Positions 52,464-60,972 of a stretch of DNA of 64,000 bases are shown piece after piece (position 1 is the stretch's first letter; every line of letters starts with the position of its first letter). Origin of the DNA: Chloroflexota bacterium (GTDB lineage Bacteria; Chloroflexota; Anaerolineae; Anaerolineales; Villigracilaceae); NCBI GenBank assembly GCA_016191845.1, contig JACPVF010000013.1, positions 124,001 to 188,000 on the forward strand, given 5' to 3'. Position numbers and translations under genes: made by a program. The notes under the pieces are model-generated. The model worked only from the letters and a program-made list of their open reading frames with translations. It did not search any database and was not told the origin of the DNA.

Positions 52464-53299
52464 TTCATCTTGGTCTGATCGGCTATCCGCTGGGACACAG
52501 CCTCTCGCCCAAGATTCATCATGCCGCATTGGAAGCCTGCGGCCTGCAAGGCGAGTACTCGCTCTTCCCCATCGCACCTGATGATCTGCAAGGACTGCGT
52601 AACTTATTGACCCACATGCGCAATGGCGAGATCCACGGCCTGAACGTGACCATCCCGCACAAGCAGAACGTCATCCCGCTGCTGGATGAGTTGACGCCCA
52701 CCGCACAGGCCATTGGCGCGGTCAACACGATCTCGATGCGCGATGGAAAACTCACAGGCGATAACACCGATGCGCCTGGGTTCCTAACAGACCTCGGAGG
52801 TCTCACAGGGAGTCGTCCTGACCGAAAGACTGCGCATCAGACCTCCGAGGTCTCGAAAGCGTTGGTCGTAGGCGCAGGCGGATCCGCACGTGCCGTGGTC
52901 TATGCCCTCACCCACGCTGGCTGGGACGTGACCCTCTCCGCCCGCCGCCCTGAACAGGCCCAGGCCCTCGCATCCGAGTATCATTTACCAATTTATCAAT
53001 TCCCGATTCCCGATTCCCAACCGCCAACCTTCGACCTTCTGGTAAACACCACCCCCCTCGGCATGTCCCCCAACGTCGGCGCCTCACCGTGGCCTGAGCA
53101 TCTCGCCTTCCCAAAGGATGCCGCCGTGTACGATCTGGTCTACAATCCACGCGAGACCAAACTCGTCCGCGACGCGCGCGCGGCGGGATTGCCCGCCAGG
53201 ACGGGGCTGGGGATGCTCATCGAGCAGGCGGCGCTGGCGTTTGAGATATGGACAGGGCATCGTCCACCACGCGAACCATTATCCGCTGCTATTTACTGA
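52460..53299 (+). CDS. aroE: shikimate dehydrogenase with inserted palindrome
   Basis: 279 residues. LIGYPLGHSLSPKIHHAAL, GLNVTIPHKQNVIPLLD (catalytic Lys), GAVNTI, GDNTDAPGFL, the NADP fold VVGAGGSARAVVYAL and DLVYNPRETKLV. Between GFLTDL and KALVVGAGG there is an extra stretch of about 25 residues encoded by an inverted repeat (52789-52853), where relatives have a short loop. Both domains are otherwise intact. It reduces 3-dehydroshikimate to shikimate. Confidence 0.94.
   Translation: MIHLGLIGYPLGHSLSPKIHHAALEACGLQGEYSLFPIAPDDLQGLRNLLTHMRNGEIHGLNVTIPHKQNVIPLLDELTPTAQAIGAVNTISMRDGKLTGDNTDAPGFLTDLGGLTGSRPDRKTAHQTSEVSKALVVGAGGSARAVVYALTHAGWDVTLSARRPEQAQALASEYHLPIYQFPIPDSQPPTFDLLVNTTPLGMSPNVGASPWPEHLAFPKDAAVYDLVYNPRETKLVRDARAAGLPARTGLGMLIEQAALAFEIWTGHRPPREPLSAAIY
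52789..52853. repeat. palindromic element inside aroE
   Basis: AGACCTCGGAGGTCT (52789-52803) and its exact complement (52839-52853) flank 35 bases; each arm is itself nearly palindromic. The length keeps the aroE frame open. Confidence 0.75.
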
Positions 53300-53313
53300 T
53301 CACTGGAGTTAAC

Positions 53314-54483
53314 ATGCTACGTTTCCTCACTGCTGGAGAATCCCACGGTCCTGCGCTGACCGCCATCCTGGATGGCGTCCCTGCGGGGCTGCCGCTCGCC
53401 CCGTCTGTCATCGACCTCGAACTGGCGCGCCGCCAGAAGGGCTATGGCTCGGGTGGACGCATGAAGATCGAGAAAGATACCGTTCAAATCTTGAGCGGCG
53501 TGATGGCAGGCGAGACGACGGGCGCGCCCATCGCGCTGCTGGTCGTCAACGATGACCACGTCAAGTGGAAGGGCAAGGCGGTCGAGGCTTTGACCACGCC
53601 ACGCCCTGGTCATGCGGACCTGACGGGTGCGGTCAAGTATGGCTATCGCGACCTGCGTCCCACGCTCGAACGCTCGTCGGCACGCGAGACGACCATGCGC
53701 GTGGCGGCGGGCGCAGTCTGCAAGCACCTGCTGGTGCAGTTCGGCATCCGCGTGGGCGGGTATGTCAAAGCCATCGGCGAGGTCGAAGCTGATTTTGGCG
53801 GGACCAGCTATGAGGTCCGCTTTGAAGAGGCTGAGGCCAGCGACGTACGTTGTCCCGATCCCGTCGCAGCCGCGAAGATGCGCGCGCGCATCGAAGAGAT
53901 CATCCATGGCAAGGACACGCTGGGCGGCATCCTCGAGATCGTCGCGCTGAACCTGCCTATCGGCCTCGGCTCGTACGCGCAATGGGACCGCCGCCTCGAG
54001 GCGCGGTTGGCGCAGGCGGTGCTATCGGTGCAGGCCATGAAGGGCGTGGAGATCGGCGACGCGTTCGAGAACGCGCGCCGCCCTGGCACGCAGGCGCACG
54101 ACGCCATTCACCTGGGCGCGGACGGGAACCTGCTGCGTCCCTCCGATCATGCGGGCGGCACGGAGGGCGGCGTGACGAACGGCCAGCCGCTGGTCATCCG
54201 CGCGGCGATGAAGCCCATCGCCACCACGCTCAATCCGCAGCACACCGTCGACCTCGCCACGGGCGAGGAAGGCCCCACTACCTACGAGCGCTCCGACTTC
54301 TGCCCCGTGCCGCGCGCCGTGCCAATCCTCGAAGCGATGGTGGCTTTCGTGCTGGCCGATGCCCTGCTCGAAAAACTCGGCGGTGATTCGATCGCAGAGA
54401 TGAAGCCGCGCTTCGAGACATTGCGGCGGGCGAACTTGCAGGATTTGCCGATGGATAACACGGCGCATGTATGGTGGCCGTAG
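53314..54483 (+). CDS. aroC: chorismate synthase
   Basis: 389 residues from the ATG after GGAGTTAAC; an earlier in-frame ATG lies inside aroE. LRFLTAGESHGPALTAILDGVPAG, GRMKIEKDTVQILSGVMAGETTGAP, RPGHADLTGAVKYGYRDLRPTLERSSARETTMRVAAG (shown in parts), GGTEGGVTNGQPLVIRAAMKPI and the two conserved His. It uses reduced FMN to make chorismate. Confidence 0.97.
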   Translation: MLRFLTAGESHGPALTAILDGVPAGLPLAPSVIDLELARRQKGYGSGGRMKIEKDTVQILSGVMAGETTGAPIALLVVNDDHVKWKGKAVEALTTPRPGHADLTGAVKYGYRDLRPTLERSSARETTMRVAAGAVCKHLLVQFGIRVGGYVKAIGEVEADFGGTSYEVRFEEAEASDVRCPDPVAAAKMRARIEEIIHGKDTLGGILEIVALNLPIGLGSYAQWDRRLEARLAQAVLSVQAMKGVEIGDAFENARRPGTQAHDAIHLGADGNLLRPSDHAGGTEGGVTNGQPLVIRAAMKPIATTLNPQHTVDLATGEEGPTTYERSDFCPVPRAVPILEAMVAFVLADALLEKLGGDSIAEMKPRFETLRRANLQDLPMDNTAHVWWP

Positions 54484-54663
54484 AATGGTAATTGGTACAT
54501 GGTGCGTGGTAATTGTTGAAGCTCCAACCTGCAAAATTTCTCACCGCAGAGTCGCAGAGACTCTTAAAACACCTCAGCGTCTCAGCAGTTCAAATTACCA
54601 ATTACCACTTACCGCTTCCCCATTCCCGATCCCCAATTTCCGACTCCCCACAACAAGGACCTT

Positions 54664-56205
54664 ATGACTCACATCTTTCTCTACGGCCCGTCGGGTTCGG
54701 GCAAAAGCACGGTGGGCAGGCTGCTGGCTGAGAACCTCGATCTGCCTTTCCTGGACCTGGACGCACATATCGAACGCATGGCGGGACAGGACATCCCGTC
54801 GATTATGGCCGCAGGCGGCGAGCCTGCCTTTCGAGACCTCGAAGCGGATTCCCTTAAAGCGGCAGTCGCTGGCCCCGAAGCGGTCGTCGCGCTGGGCGGC
54901 GGCGCCTTGCTGCGAACGGAGAATCGCGCGCTGGCCGAATCGTCGGGGCAGGTGATCCTGCTCGAAGCGGACCTCCCCACGCTGGTGACACGGCTCGCGC
55001 AGGACTCGAATCAACGTCCGCTGCTGGCGGGCGAATTGGAGAGCAAACTATCAGCTTTGCTCGAACGCCGACGTGAGCATTACGACTCATTCGCCCTGCG
55101 CGTGGACGCACCCGCCGCCGCCGAGGATGTGGCCTGGGACATCCAGCGCCTGCTGGGACGCTATCACGTGCGCAGCATGGGTGCGGGCTATGACATCCTC
55201 GCGCAGGAAGGCGCGCTGGATTCCATTGGCGAGATGCTCAAGGCACGTAACCTGGGCGGACCGACGCTGGTCGTCAGCGACACGAACATCGCGCCGTTGT
55301 ACGCCGAGCAGATCATGGACTCCTTGCGCGCGGCAGGTTACCTGACCAGTTCCATCGTCATCCCTGCGGGCGAGGCGTACAAGAATCTCGAAACGGTGGC
55401 CGCCTTATGGCGAGGATTCCTCGAAGCGGGGTTGGACCGCAAGAGCACGGTCATCGCGCTGGGCGGCGGCGTGGTCGGCGACATGGCAGGCTTCGTGGCC
55501 GCCACGTTCATGCGTGGCTGCAACTGGGTGGCCGTGCCCACTACCCTGCTGGCGATGGTCGATGCGTCGATGGGCGGCAAGACGGGCTTCGACCTGCCCG
55601 AAGGCAAGAACCTGGTTGGCGCATTCCATTCGCCGCGCCTGGTGCTGGCGGACCCGCAGGCTCTCGTCACGTTGCCCGAGCGCGAGTTGCGCGCAGGGCT
55701 GGCGGAGGTGGTCAAGCACGGCATCATCGCAGACACCGAGTTGTTCGAGCTGTGCGCGCAGGGCTGGGACGTTGTCCACGCGCGGCTGGCCGAAGTGGTG
55801 CGGCGCGCCATGGCGGTCAAGGTGCGCGTCATCGAAGAGGACCCGTACGAGCAGGGCATGCGCGCGGCGCTGAATCTGGGTCACACCATCGGGCACGCGG
55901 TGGAGTTGGTCAGCGGGTTCAAGCTGTTACACGGCGAGGCCATTGCCATCGGCACGGTGGCCGAGGCGCGGCTGGCGGAACGTTTAACGGTATCCAGCCC
56001 AGGCGTCGTCGAGCGGATCGCGGATACTTTATCAGCGTTGGGGCTGCCCATCGAAATTCCCGCAGAAATGGACCGCGCGCAACTCATCCGCGCCATGCGC
56101 ATGGACAAGAAGAAGGCGGCGGGCGTGGTGCGCTTTGCACTGCCCGTGCGCATCGGCGAAGTAAAGGTCGGCGTGGAAGTGAAGGATCTGGAGGAGGCGT
56201 TATGA
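54664..56205 (+). CDS. aroKB: fused shikimate kinase and 3-dehydroquinate synthase (AroK-AroB)
   Basis: 513 residues. Residues 1-165 are shikimate kinase (P-loop GPSGSGKS 8-15, DLDAHIE 31-37, GGGALLR 78-84). From about 167 comes dehydroquinate synthase: VIPAGEAYKNLETVAALW, ALGGGVVGDMAGFVAATFMR, VPTTLLAMVDASMGGKTGFD, GLAEVVKHG, NLGHTIGHAVE (zinc ligands) and MDKKKAAG. So one protein does step 2 and step 5. Such KB fusions are known, for instance in Thermotoga. The 180-base gap before it carries a CACCGCAGAG-type repeat. Overlaps aroQ by 4 bases. Confidence 0.96.
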   Translation: MTHIFLYGPSGSGKSTVGRLLAENLDLPFLDLDAHIERMAGQDIPSIMAAGGEPAFRDLEADSLKAAVAGPEAVVALGGGALLRTENRALAESSGQVILLEADLPTLVTRLAQDSNQRPLLAGELESKLSALLERRREHYDSFALRVDAPAAAEDVAWDIQRLLGRYHVRSMGAGYDILAQEGALDSIGEMLKARNLGGPTLVVSDTNIAPLYAEQIMDSLRAAGYLTSSIVIPAGEAYKNLETVAALWRGFLEAGLDRKSTVIALGGGVVGDMAGFVAATFMRGCNWVAVPTTLLAMVDASMGGKTGFDLPEGKNLVGAFHSPRLVLADPQALVTLPERELRAGLAEVVKHGIIADTELFELCAQGWDVVHARLAEVVRRAMAVKVRVIEEDPYEQGMRAALNLGHTIGHAVELVSGFKLLHGEAIAIGTVAEARLAERLTVSSPGVVERIADTLSALGLPIEIPAEMDRAQLIRAMRMDKKKAAGVVRFALPVRIGEVKVGVEVKDLEEAL

Positions 56206-56630
56206 AAATCCTGGTATTGCATGGACCCAACTTGAACCTGCTCGGCACGCGCGAGCCTGGCGTGTACGGCAGCCTGACGATGGATGACATCAATGCGCGA
56301 CTAGTGGAACTGGGCAAGACACTGGGCGCGGAGGTGATCTGTCAGCAGTCGAACCACGAAGGTGTATTGATCGATGCACTGCACGACGCGCGGACCTGGG
56401 CGGCGGGCGTGGTCTTCAACCCCGGGGCGTACACGCACACGTCAGTGGCCTTACGCGATGCAGTAGCAGCCATCGGCATCCCCGTGGTGGAGGTGCATCT
56501 CTCGAACGTCTACGCGCGCGAGGAGTTTCGTCATAAGTCGCTGCTCTCGGCGGTGTGCAAGGGGAAGATCAGCGGGTTCGGGTGGATGTCGTATGCGTTG
56601 GGGTTGAGAGCGTTGATGGAGGCCAACTGA
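56202..56630 (+). CDS. aroQ: type II 3-dehydroquinate dehydratase
   Basis: 142 residues, normal length. VLHGPNLNLLGTREPGVYGS (catalytic Tyr), ICQQSNHEGVLIDALHDA, VVFNPGAYTHTSVALRDAV (catalytic His), PVVEVHLSNVYAREEFR. It dehydrates 3-dehydroquinate. GGAGG precedes the start, which overlaps the AroKB stop. Last gene of the aromatic run. Confidence 0.96.
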   Translation: MKILVLHGPNLNLLGTREPGVYGSLTMDDINARLVELGKTLGAEVICQQSNHEGVLIDALHDARTWAAGVVFNPGAYTHTSVALRDAVAAIGIPVVEVHLSNVYAREEFRHKSLLSAVCKGKISGFGWMSYALGLRALMEAN

Positions 56631-56636
56631 CTTTTC

Positions 56637-56665
56637 TTGACAGCGGACTGGTTCTCCCCTACACT
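56637..56665 (+). promoter_or_regulatory. promoter of the SUI1 gene
   Basis: TTGACA (56637-56642), 17 bases, TACACT (56660-56665), 27 bases before the ATG and 6 bases after the aroQ stop. Confidence 0.7.
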
Positions 56666-56692
56666 GGAGACAATCCACATCGAGAGAATAGC

Positions 56693-57028
56693 ATGCCAAA
56701 CGACAAGAATCGCACCGTCTGGTCCTCTGATCATGGAGACCAGCGCAAGGCGGGGCCAACCAGGTTCATTAGATCCCTGCCGCCACAACAACAGACCATT
56801 TACCTGCACCGCGAGTCAAAGGGCCGTGGCGGGAAGACGGTCACACTGGTCAAGGGTCTCGTGCTTTCGGACGATGATCTCAAGTCGCTGGCCAAGCAGT
56901 TGAAACAGGTCTGCGGCACGGGCGGAACCTTCAAAGACGGTATCATCGAGATTCAGGGCGAGCACCGCGAGAAAATTGCGGAGTTTCTGAAGCAGCTTGG
57001 GTACAAAGTCAAGATCGCGGGCGGATAA
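56693..57028 (+). CDS. SUI1/YciH-family translation factor homologue
   Basis: 111 residues from the ATG at 56693. Residues 1-40 are basic and loose; about 45-110 form the SUI1 fold: YLHRESKGRGGKTVTLVKGL, LKSLAKQLKQVCGTGGTFKD, IEIQGEHREKIAEFLKQLGY. SUI1 is eukaryotic and archaeal (a)IF1; bacterial YciH proteins are sporadic and may affect start-site choice. That is worth noting beside the many apparently leaderless genes here. Own promoter. Confidence 0.92.
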   Translation: MPNDKNRTVWSSDHGDQRKAGPTRFIRSLPPQQQTIYLHRESKGRGGKTVTLVKGLVLSDDDLKSLAKQLKQVCGTGGTFKDGIIEIQGEHREKIAEFLKQLGYKVKIAGG

Positions 57029-57050
57029 TCCACTTCGAAAAGAGGAAAAC

Positions 57051-57674
57051 ATGAATAGTCCCGAAGTCACCCAAATGGCATTGAGCATCCTGCGCAAAGG
57101 GGATAACTTCCAGTGGTATGTGATTACCCTGCTGGCACTGGTCGTTTATGTGTACACAAACGAGGTCGCCAAGAAGAATTGGAAGGGCATCGCGGCGGGA
57201 CTTGCACTGTATTCCGTGCACTGGTTCTATGAGATCCTCAACGCGTTGATCCAACACTTCAGCGGCCACGCCCTATGGACCGTCCCGACTGGCACGGCAT
57301 TTTTACTATTGATCGGTGTGGGCATCGAATTGAGTTTCATGTTTTCCATCGCAGGCCTGGTGATGAGCAAACTTTTACCTGCGGATCCCAGTCTGAAAAT
57401 TCTGGGCATCAACAATCGCCTGCTCTTTGCGGTCGGTAACGCGGCTTTTTTCTCTATTGTGGAAATCTTCCTGGCTAAAACACCCGCCTTCGTTTGGGTC
57501 TATCCGTGGTGGGGTGCTTTCCCCGTTTTCGTCACCGTGTATATCCCCTTTTTCCTGGCGGCCTTCTATTGCCATGACTGGAAGCCGAGGGCGCAGATCA
57601 CTTTTATCAGTTCGGTTGCCGCCGTGGACATCCTTGCAGTGATTGTTTTTGCTGGCATCCTGAAGTGGATCTAG
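57051..57674 (+). CDS. polytopic membrane protein of unknown function
   Basis: 207 residues from the ATG after AGAGGAAAAC. About six hydrophobic spans (20-36, 44-62, 78-104, 120-140, 150-175, 180-204) with aromatic-rich sequence (YSVHWFYEILNALIQHF, WVYPWWGAFPVFV). I recognise no family. It follows the SUI1 gene by 22 bases; the 3' end overlaps the convergent diguanylate cyclase by 4 bases. Confidence 0.7.
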   Translation: MNSPEVTQMALSILRKGDNFQWYVITLLALVVYVYTNEVAKKNWKGIAAGLALYSVHWFYEILNALIQHFSGHALWTVPTGTAFLLLIGVGIELSFMFSIAGLVMSKLLPADPSLKILGINNRLLFAVGNAAFFSIVEIFLAKTPAFVWVYPWWGAFPVFVTVYIPFFLAAFYCHDWKPRAQITFISSVAAVDILAVIVFAGILKWI

Positions 57675-58891
57675 GCCGACGCCTGCTCCATTCCCTCATC
57701 CCAAATCGTTACACAGTTGCGTCCTGCGGCCTTCGAACGATACAAGGCCTGGTCCGCTTTGAGGATTACCTCCTCGGCAGTGCCCCCATGTGTCGGATAC
57801 GCAGCTACCCCGAAAGACATGGTTACTTGCAGATTCGCCCCATTGTACTGAATGAACAACTCGGCGCACTTCTCTCGGATGATCTCCGCCCGCTTACAGG
57901 CAGAAGTGGCATCTGCCCCAGGCAGTACCAGTAGGAATTCTTCACCGCCGTAGCGACAAACTACGTCATAACCACGCACGTAAGCCTTCAGAAGACTGGC
58001 AATCTGAACCAGGAATCGGTCTCCAACCTGGTGCCCGTAAAGATCATTGACCTTCTTGAAATAGTCGATATCTGAAATGATGACACTCAAATGCCTGCCC
58101 TCACGCTCACTGCGGGCGATTTCGCGCGTCACGGCCTCATCCAGATAGCGGCGGTTGTACAGACCCGTCAGCGGGTCACGCAGTACCTGTTCACGCAATT
58201 CTGACTGGAGTTGTTCAATCTCGGCTAGGTGAATGCGCAACTGTTGATTCGCATCCTTGAGCGCCTCCTCAGCCCGTTTGCGCTCCGTTTCAACTCGCTC
58301 GCGCTCTGCAATCTCTTTTTCCGCGCGGGACAGGGCCCGCTGCATAACACGCATCGCATACAGGGATAGGCCGCCCGTCACAGCGAACAGACCCGTATAT
58401 GTAAACCATTGCGTCAGATTGACCGTGTAATCAGGCGTGGGCAACAAGCCTGCGTTTTCTGCTACGATCAACCCCAAGACTGCCATCGAACTTGCCAAAG
58501 TAGAGAACAGAAAACCTTTCCAACCGAAAAGCACTCCTGCAACGATCACTATCACGATATAGTTTCCTGTAGTGGGAGTTCGAATGGTACCCAGATTTAT
58601 GGCGGCCAGGGTTATCCAAACAAATGCGAGGATTTCCAGAATTCCACCTACCAATATGAGGTTTCCTCGTTGCAACCACTTGCGCAACAATAGCAGGAAT
58701 GCTGAACCAAATACATTTAAGAGGATCAAATTGATGGAAAAATTTTCCCCGAAAAATTCAATGAGGATCAGAATCACGCTATAAAACCAAACAGCTGTCA
58801 AAATGGCGGTGAGCAGGGCAGCCTGCCTCGTCTTCTCGCCATCGCCTTCGAACATGGGCGGATCAAACCACTGCTTGATCATGTTCAACAT
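57671..58891 (-). CDS. membrane-bound diguanylate cyclase (GGDEF)
   Basis: 406 residues. Six N-terminal membrane spans (about 22-190), then a coiled coil (SRAEKEIAERERVETERKRA, then about 40 residues), then a GGDEF domain with DPLTGLYNRRYLDEAV and active-site YGGEEFLLVLPG (GGEEF is an active variant). It has no EAL. The membrane part resembles sensor modules of the MASE type. It makes c-di-GMP from GTP; the signal is unknown. Confidence 0.9.
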   Translation of the reverse strand: MLNMIKQWFDPPMFEGDGEKTRQAALLTAILTAVWFYSVILILIEFFGENFSINLILLNVFGSAFLLLLRKWLQRGNLILVGGILEILAFVWITLAAINLGTIRTPTTGNYIVIVIVAGVLFGWKGFLFSTLASSMAVLGLIVAENAGLLPTPDYTVNLTQWFTYTGLFAVTGGLSLYAMRVMQRALSRAEKEIAERERVETERKRAEEALKDANQQLRIHLAEIEQLQSELREQVLRDPLTGLYNRRYLDEAVTREIARSEREGRHLSVIISDIDYFKKVNDLYGHQVGDRFLVQIASLLKAYVRGYDVVCRYGGEEFLLVLPGADATSACKRAEIIREKCAELFIQYNGANLQVTMSFGVAAYPTHGGTAEEVILKADQALYRSKAAGRNCVTIWDEGMEQASA

Positions 58892-59001
58892 GAGCGGACT
58901 CTTTCGTTTTGAAGGGCGCGGATCGATTAAAGTATATCCGTTTAAGGTTTGATTTCCCCTTACAAAAATGACTGGCAGGTGGTCAATTATTATGGAAACG
59001 T

Positions 59002-59649
59002 TTATTCTTCCAATAATCCCTTTTGTGCAGCAATCGCCACAGCAGCAGCGCGTGAGTCCACGCCAAATTTCTGGTAGATACTTTGCAGATGTGCCTTGAC
59101 CGTCCGCTCGGTGATGCCGAGGCGGTAGGCAATCTCCTTGCTGCGCTCCCCGCGCGCGGCGGCACCCAATACCTCCAATTCACGCTCTGTCAGAGGAGAC
59201 TCAGCCAAGGGCGCAGAAACAGGCTTCGGGTCCGGACGAGGAGCGGAGAGCACGCGGGCCAGGATCTCGGGCTTGAGCAATGTCTCGCCTTTGGCGGCGG
59301 CCTGGATCGCGTCCAATAAGTTTTCGCGGCTCGAATCCTTCAGCAGATATCCGCGCGCGCCCGCCTGCAGGCCGCTCACCATCAAATCATCTTCGTTGTA
59401 GGTGGTCAGGATGACAATGGCGATCTCGGGGTGATCACGGCGCAGATGGCCGATAGCGGTGATGCCATCCATGCGCGGCATTTGCAAATCCATCAGGATG
59501 ACCTCGGGCCGCATCTCCGAGACAAGGCGCAGACAGTCCGCCCCATCGACGGCTTCGCCTACGATCTCGATCATTTCCGCTGTTTCGAGGATCAGCCGCA
59601 GCCCTTCGCGGACGATAAGGTGGTCGTCGACGATCATCACGCGGATCAT
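59002..59649 (-). CDS. NarL/FixJ-type response regulator
   Basis: 215 residues from the ATG at 59649 (GGGAGGAATTC upstream). The receiver domain has the DD pair at 8-9 and phosphoacceptor Asp54 in VILMDLQMPRMDG. The C-terminal LuxR HTH is ESPLTERELEVLGAAARGER, then GITERTVKAHLQSIYQKFGV. It overlaps the histidine kinase stop by 4 bases and is its partner. Confidence 0.93.
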   Translation of the reverse strand: MIRVMIVDDHLIVREGLRLILETAEMIEIVGEAVDGADCLRLVSEMRPEVILMDLQMPRMDGITAIGHLRRDHPEIAIVILTTYNEDDLMVSGLQAGARGYLLKDSSRENLLDAIQAAAKGETLLKPEILARVLSAPRPDPKPVSAPLAESPLTERELEVLGAAARGERSKEIAYRLGITERTVKAHLQSIYQKFGVDSRAAAVAIAAQKGLLEE

Positions 59650-60836
59650 GAATTCCTCCCCACCCAAAAATGGACTCGCGTCCCATCACTGGGTCTCGAC
59701 TCAATGGTGAGTTGCCCATCCGCCAAGCGGGCACGTTCGCGCATCCCCAGCAGGCCATAGCGGCCACTCGCTTCCTGGTCTACATCGAAACCTTTTCCAT
59801 CGTCATGGACTTCTACTTCCACTATGTCTCCCTGCACAATAAATCTGACCTTTGCCTTCGTCGCCTGGGCGTGGCGGGCAACGTTTGCCAGCGCCTCGCC
59901 AAGGATGCTCAAGGCATGAGTCGTAACTTCAAGGGGAAGTTCGTGCGTTTTCACTGAAATATCCTCTTCACAAGGAATCCCCGTCGCCTGTATGAAACGC
60001 TCGACCTTTTCGTGCGCCGCATCCGACAGGTTTGCAGGCGCAGCGCGCAGGTCATCAATGACGGCACGGGACTCGGCCAGGGTGCTGCGGGCGCGGGTAA
60101 TGGCTTGCTCGACAATGGTCAAGGCACGTTCGGTCCGCTCGGCCGCGAGATGCGCCTTGACCGCCTCGAGTTGCAAGACCAGTCCTGCCACACCCTGGGC
60201 AAGCGTATCGTGGAGTTCACGCGCCATGCGTTGGCGCTCATTTTGCAGCGTCAGTGACTCGATCTTCGCAGCAGAGGCGGCCAGTTTGGCGTTGGCACTT
60301 TCGAGTGATTCGGCCAGGTCCATCGCCTTCTGTCGCTCGGCCAGTTGCTGGTTCAACACCACCATGAACAGCACAATGAATCCACCATTGACCAGCACGG
60401 TGGTCAGGGCAACTCCCAGGTCCCCTGGCGCCACCGTGCGCAGCATGACGACCAGGGTGATCGCAAAATAATACAGGCCCAGGATCAAAGCGCGGCGCGT
60501 GTTCCCCCACAACCCCAATGCCTCCCCAATGATCGAAATAACCGCCGACCCGAGGATAGTCAGCCGAATCTGAGGCCCGTATGGGATGCTCACTAGCGCA
60601 ATGATTAACAGGGTCTGGGCGGCGTAGTAGAACATCCACCAACGCTCACTCTGGAACTGCTTCATATTGAGCCAGTACAGGGCGATGTGCACCGCAAACA
60701 ACAGGGCGCACAGGATGGCATAAGGGGTTGCACCCACAGCCAACAAGTCCCGCAGACTGATAGCCGCGATCACTCCCAGCAAGAGAGTGATGAAGACATA
60801 AAAGGGGAAACCGATGAACTGATTCTTGTTCTGCAT
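59646..60836 (-). CDS. NarL-type sensor histidine kinase (HisKA_3)
   Basis: 396 residues. Six membrane spans (8-28, 36-58, 68-85, 92-110, 116-132, 142-162), a coiled coil, phosphoacceptor His209 in ERQRMARELHDTLAQG, and an HATPase with IVEVEVHDDGKGFD and GRYGLLGMRERA. The periplasmic part is nearly absent, so it may sense a membrane or intramembrane signal. Operon with the response regulator. Confidence 0.93.
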   Translation of the reverse strand: MQNKNQFIGFPFYVFITLLLGVIAAISLRDLLAVGATPYAILCALLFAVHIALYWLNMKQFQSERWWMFYYAAQTLLIIALVSIPYGPQIRLTILGSAVISIIGEALGLWGNTRRALILGLYYFAITLVVMLRTVAPGDLGVALTTVLVNGGFIVLFMVVLNQQLAERQKAMDLAESLESANAKLAASAAKIESLTLQNERQRMARELHDTLAQGVAGLVLQLEAVKAHLAAERTERALTIVEQAITRARSTLAESRAVIDDLRAAPANLSDAAHEKVERFIQATGIPCEEDISVKTHELPLEVTTHALSILGEALANVARHAQATKAKVRFIVQGDIVEVEVHDDGKGFDVDQEASGRYGLLGMRERARLADGQLTIESRPSDGTRVHFWVGRNS

Positions 60837-60972
60837 TTACCCTGATTGTACTGTACCTCGTCGCGGGGCCGTATTGTCCGAACGGACAATGTCCACTCTT
60901 GCACTGAACGGACGATGTGGAAGCGGAAGAAAATCTATAAACTATCCAAAATATTTCATTCAGGAGAGTCAC

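Noticed and set aside
55407-56201. Upstream extension of aroQ by about 265 codons
   Set aside because: This is aroB read in another frame; the ATG at 56202 after GGAGG gives the normal 142-residue enzyme.
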